From assembly GCA_017964255.1 (NCBI GenBank), contig JAGCSI010000058.1, positions 1-43,209 on the forward strand: DNA of 43,209 bases, read 5' to 3'. The notes under the pieces are model-generated. The model was not told the origin of the DNA. It did not search any database and was given only the letters and a program-made list of their open reading frames with translations. Below are positions 38,678-43,209 of the stretch, in pieces (within the stretch, counting starts at the first letter, position 1; every line of letters begins with the position of its first letter). A program made the translations under genes and the position numbers. Source of the stretch: Bacteroidales bacterium (lineage in GTDB: Bacteria; Bacteroidota; Bacteroidia; Bacteroidales; WCHB1-69).

Positions 38678-40126
38678 ATGAACACGGTTACAAAGGATTA
38701 TAAAGCGGTTTGGAATAATTGTCTAGACATCATCAAGGACAACGTGGACGACACCGCCTATAAGACATGGTTTGAGCCCATCGTACCTGTAGCTCTCGAG
38801 AACTCTACACTGGTCATCCAACTTCCCAGCCACCTGTTCTATGAATGGCTGGAAGAGCACTATGTCAACCTTCTAAAGAAAGTAATCAAGCGTGAACTTG
38901 GCGTTGCCGGCAAGTTACAATATAAAGTATTGATGGAAAAACAGGCTGCGCCCGAGCAGTCCAAAACCATCACCCTGCCCTCCAGCTACCGTCCCGCCGT
39001 CAACAACCCCGCGGTCAAACCACCTATCGACGTATACAACACCCCCAACAAGGTGATTCCCAACCCCTTTGTGGCACCGGGACTGAAGAAGCAGAAAATC
39101 AACTCCAACCTGATTGAGTCACTGAACTTCGACAATTACGTCGAGGGCGACTGCAACCGACTGGCACGCTCCGCCGGCTGGGCCATCGCCAAAAACCCCG
39201 GAGGAACCGCTTTCAACCCACTGTTCATCTACTCCGAGGTAGGCTTGGGCAAAACCCACCTGGCACATGCTATCGGCTTGCAGACCAAGGTGAACCACCC
39301 CGACAAAACCGTGCTGTATGTCAACTCTGACCTGTTCTTCCAGCAATATATCGAATCCGTCAAAAACGGCAACATCCAAGACTTTATCTTCTTCTACCAG
39401 TCGGTGGATGTACTCATTATCGATGACATCCAGTTCATTGCCGGCGGCAAGGGCAAAACACAAGAGGCTTTCTTCCACATTTTCAATCATTTGCACCAAA
39501 AAGGCAAACAGATTGTCATCACTGCCGACAAATCGCCGGTGGAGATCACAGGCTTCGAACCCCGACTGCTGTCGCGCTTCAAATGGGGTTTGACTGCCGA
39601 CCTGCAGGTGCCAGATTTGGAGACCCGTATCGCTATTTTACGCAAGAAGTTGGAAAACAACGGCATAGAATTCCCCGACGAGGTTATTGACTATCTGGCC
39701 CTGCGTATCACCTCCAACACCCGAGAGCTGGAAGGCGCCATGATTGCCATCCTGGCACAGGCTTCCCTCAACCGCAAAGCCATCACCGTGGATCTGGCCA
39801 AGGAGATGATTGACAAGTACGTCAAAAGCACAGCCAAGGAGATTTCCATCGAATATATCCAGAAAGTCATCTGCGACCATTTCCACATCTCCATCGACAT
39901 GATCAATGCCAAGACCCGCAAGCGCGAGATTGTGCAGGCCCGTCAGCTGAGCATGTATTTTGCCAAGAAATACACCAAACTGCCGCTCTCCACTATCGGT
40001 GCTTACTGCGGAAACAAGGACCATGCCACCGTGCTGCACGCCTGCCGCACCATCAACAATTTGTACGAGACCGACAAGAAAATCAAACTCGCCATCGACG
40101 AGATTGAAAAGAAAATGAAATTATAA
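38678..40126 (+). CDS. dnaA: Chromosomal replication initiator protein DnaA
   Basis: The 482-residue protein has the four DnaA domains. Domain I is at about 1-85 (KTWFEPIVPVALENSTLVIQ) and a variable linker at about 90-140. The AAA+ core has Walker A SEVGLGKTHLAHAIG (186-200) and Walker B VLIIDDIQF (245-253). The C-terminal DNA-binding signature GNKDHATVLHACRTINN is near 447-463. It binds DnaA boxes and melts the origin to start replication. The Walker A motif reads S-E-V-G-L-G-K-T instead of the usual G first, a mild change. It is preceded by an AT-rich leader and followed by recJ with its own promoter. Confidence 0.96.
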   Translation: MNTVTKDYKAVWNNCLDIIKDNVDDTAYKTWFEPIVPVALENSTLVIQLPSHLFYEWLEEHYVNLLKKVIKRELGVAGKLQYKVLMEKQAAPEQSKTITLPSSYRPAVNNPAVKPPIDVYNTPNKVIPNPFVAPGLKKQKINSNLIESLNFDNYVEGDCNRLARSAGWAIAKNPGGTAFNPLFIYSEVGLGKTHLAHAIGLQTKVNHPDKTVLYVNSDLFFQQYIESVKNGNIQDFIFFYQSVDVLIIDDIQFIAGGKGKTQEAFFHIFNHLHQKGKQIVITADKSPVEITGFEPRLLSRFKWGLTADLQVPDLETRIAILRKKLENNGIEFPDEVIDYLALRITSNTRELEGAMIAILAQASLNRKAITVDLAKEMIDKYVKSTAKEISIEYIQKVICDHFHISIDMINAKTRKREIVQARQLSMYFAKKYTKLPLSTIGAYCGNKDHATVLHACRTINNLYETDKKIKLAIDEIEKKMKL

Positions 40127-40191
40127 ATCTCTTTTCATTTTGTAAAATTAAAAAAAACAAAGATATTTGGTTCTCTTATCATTTTTTTTTG

Positions 40192-40199
40192 TATATTTG
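40192..40199 (+). promoter_or_regulatory. -7 promoter element TATATTTG for recJ
   Basis: TATATTTG lies 24 bases before the ATG at 40224, and a TTTG at 40166-40169 is 22 bases further upstream, close to the usual -33 spacing. Confidence 0.7.
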
Positions 40200-40223
40200 C
40201 GACCTTAAATAAAATATACAACA

Positions 40224-41996
40224 ATGAATAAGAGATGGATTACGTCTGATCTACCTGATGAGTCGCTAGCGGAAGATTTGAGTAAACGTCTTGCCATTGA
40301 AAAACCTTTGGCACAACTATTGATTTCCCGCGGTATCACAAGCGTTGAACAGGCAAACGATTTTTTCAACCCCGACATATCCAAATTGCATGACCCTTTC
40401 CTGATGAAGGATATGGACAAAGCCGTGGAGCGACTCTCACGCGCTGTCATCAACAACGAAAAAATCATGGTTTACGGCGACTACGACGTGGACGGCACCT
40501 CCGCTGTGGCACTGCTGTACTCATTTTTGTGCGAAATTATCGGAGCGGAAGCTTCCAAATTCGTCGATTTTTACATTCCCGACCGCTATCTGGAAGGCTA
40601 CGGCATCTCCGAAGAAGGCGTGGAATACTGCTACGAAAAGGGCGTTGACCTGCTCATTTCCCTGGACTGCGGTATCAAGGCCAACGACAAAATCGATATT
40701 GCCAACAAGTACGGCATCGATGTCATTGTCTGCGACCACCACCTGGAGGGCGACGCGCTGCCCAACGCAGTGGCAGTACTCGATCCCAAACGCAAAGACT
40801 GCCCCTACCCCTACAAGGAACTGTCAGGCTGCGGCGTGGGCTTCAAGCTGATTCAGGGCTACTGCAAGCAGTTTGACCTGCCCGACGAGCTGTGGCTCTC
40901 ACGTATGGATTTGGTAGCCATCAGCATTGCCTCCGACATTGTCGCCATCACCGGCGAAAACAGAATATTGGCCCATTACGGTCTCGAAATCATCAACAAG
41001 TTCCCCCGCATGGGCATCAAGTCCATTCTGGAGCAGGCCGGCATCAAGATTCATTTCCCGCTGAAAGAAGAGACCATCTTCAGCCGCGTTATCTCCATCA
41101 CCGACCTGGTGTTTTATGTCGGTCCGCGTATCAACGCCGCAGGGCGCATGAAAAGCGGCAAAGAGTCTGTAAGATTGTTCATCGTGGAAGATGAGGATAA
41201 ATCCGCTGACATCGGCAACACCATCAACACGCAGAACGAGGCCCGCAAGGAGAAAGACCGCAACGCCACCGAAGAGGCCATCCAGACCATCAGAACCAGC
41301 CACGAATACGAGAAACGCAAAAGTATCGTCATTTACAATCCCAACTGGTTCAAGGGCATTATCGGGATTGTCGCCTCACGACTGGTGGAGGAATTTTACA
41401 AACCCACTATCGTGCTCACCCGTTCTTCCAACGGACTGATTACAGGTTCCGCCCGTTCAGTGAAAGAGTTCAACATTTACGAAGGTATCGACAGCTGCTC
41501 CGACCTGCTGGAAGACTTCGGAGGGCACAAATTCGCCGCAGGTTTGTCCATGAAAGAGGAAAACCTGGAGGAATTCACCGAACGCTTTGAACAATTTGTG
41601 GCTGAGAATTTGGACGAGGACGCCTATATTCCCGAAATCAACGTGGACCTTCCGCTGGATTTGTCGGAGATCACCCCGAGTTTTGTCGCCAACCTGAACC
41701 GTTTCGCCCCCTTCGGACCCGGCAATATGGCTCCGGTTTTCCAGACCAACGGTGTGGTGGAGGATGGCAGCGGAAAGGTAGTCGGCAACAAAGGCAAACA
41801 CATCAAAATGCGCGTGCTTTATCCCGACAAGGCCACCATTCCTTTCGATGGTATCGGTTACAACCTGAATGAGAAATTCGACCTGATCACCAACAAAAAG
41901 AAATTCGACATTGTTTACCATGTGGAAGAAAACACATGGAACAACAAGACCACTATACAACTGAACATCAAAGATATACGAGCAAGCGAACAATAA
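40224..41996 (+). CDS. recJ: Single-stranded-DNA-specific exonuclease RecJ
   Basis: The 590-residue protein has the DHH phosphoesterase motifs: YGDYDVDGTSAVALLYSF (84-101), LDCGIKAND (147-155) and CDHHLEGDALP (170-180), followed by a DHHA1 region with GPRINAAGRMKSGKESVR and an OB-like C-terminal part. It degrades single-stranded DNA 5' to 3' in mismatch repair and RecF-type recombination. The length is normal. The start follows a good promoter; the DUF486 gene comes 44 bases after its stop and probably belongs to the same transcript. Confidence 0.94.
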   Translation: MNKRWITSDLPDESLAEDLSKRLAIEKPLAQLLISRGITSVEQANDFFNPDISKLHDPFLMKDMDKAVERLSRAVINNEKIMVYGDYDVDGTSAVALLYSFLCEIIGAEASKFVDFYIPDRYLEGYGISEEGVEYCYEKGVDLLISLDCGIKANDKIDIANKYGIDVIVCDHHLEGDALPNAVAVLDPKRKDCPYPYKELSGCGVGFKLIQGYCKQFDLPDELWLSRMDLVAISIASDIVAITGENRILAHYGLEIINKFPRMGIKSILEQAGIKIHFPLKEETIFSRVISITDLVFYVGPRINAAGRMKSGKESVRLFIVEDEDKSADIGNTINTQNEARKEKDRNATEEAIQTIRTSHEYEKRKSIVIYNPNWFKGIIGIVASRLVEEFYKPTIVLTRSSNGLITGSARSVKEFNIYEGIDSCSDLLEDFGGHKFAAGLSMKEENLEEFTERFEQFVAENLDEDAYIPEINVDLPLDLSEITPSFVANLNRFAPFGPGNMAPVFQTNGVVEDGSGKVVGNKGKHIKMRVLYPDKATIPFDGIGYNLNEKFDLITNKKKFDIVYHVEENTWNNKTTIQLNIKDIRASEQ

Positions 41997-42040
41997 CAAA
42001 GCCAAAAACTCTGTCTCAAACATAACCTCATATTTCCTGC

Positions 42041-43209
<1,169 letters not shown>

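Overview
The window looks like a chromosomal segment of a member of the Bacteroidota, most likely of the order Bacteroidales. The evidence is: many starts are preceded by the Bacteroidota -7 promoter element TAnnTTTG instead of a strong Shine-Dalgarno; the proteins include short-form NadA, a two-subunit-type methylmalonyl-CoA mutase small subunit and a protein with a type IX secretion C-terminal domain; and several products are lipoproteins with typical N-termini. No transposon, integrase, phage gene or CRISPR array was seen.

Layout. Positions 1-1895 hold the 3' end of hisS and a DUF389 membrane protein. Positions 2084-20868, all on the plus strand, form one long biosynthetic cluster resembling aryl polyene/flexirubin-type lipid clusters: two hotdog dehydratase-like proteins, a ketosynthase (KS), a KS-like N-terminal-domain protein, an acyl carrier protein, a fused KS plus chain-length-factor-like protein, a small DMT transporter, a LolA-like carrier, a family 2 glycosyltransferase, an MMPL exporter fused to an acyltransferase, a phytoene-desaturase-like oxidoreductase, a cobalamin-type radical SAM enzyme, two unknown proteins, an esterase, a PaaK-like adenylate-forming ligase and an acyltransferase. 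My inference is that a polyunsaturated acyl chain is built on the ACP, modified, joined to a lipid or sugar and moved to the outer membrane. No ketoreductase, ammonia-lyase or phosphopantetheinyl transferase gene is visible in it.

Positions 20882-30171 are mixed housekeeping: nadA, a PspC protein, a nucleotidyltransferase-truA-lipoprotein operon, crt and hbd (crotonase and 3-hydroxyacyl-CoA dehydrogenase), a flavodoxin-type lipoprotein with an unknown membrane protein, an unknown coiled-coil membrane protein and tRNA-Pro(CGG). Positions 30230-35739 hold a glycosyltransferase and a tight minus-strand operon, mutA - BtuF-like lipoprotein - recR - histidine-rich metal exporter. Positions 35982-43209 hold a type IX secretion cargo protein and a small lipoprotein, then dnaA, recJ, a DUF486 protein and the 5' part of a glutamate dehydrogenase gene cut by the window edge.

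The most striking non-gene feature is a family of short tandem arrays, mostly of 7-bp (some 8-bp) words, filling the gaps between genes from 0.2 to 22.4 kb and becoming rare after 31 kb. Most 7-bp words carry TAA, TGA or TAG, so an array gives stop codons in all three frames. In one place (about 5824-5920) an array of open words is instead read as the linker joining the KS and chain-length-factor-like halves of one protein. Several genes end inside these arrays. Perfect or near-perfect palindromes resembling small dispersed REP-like elements also occur, one of them inside the exporter coding sequence.
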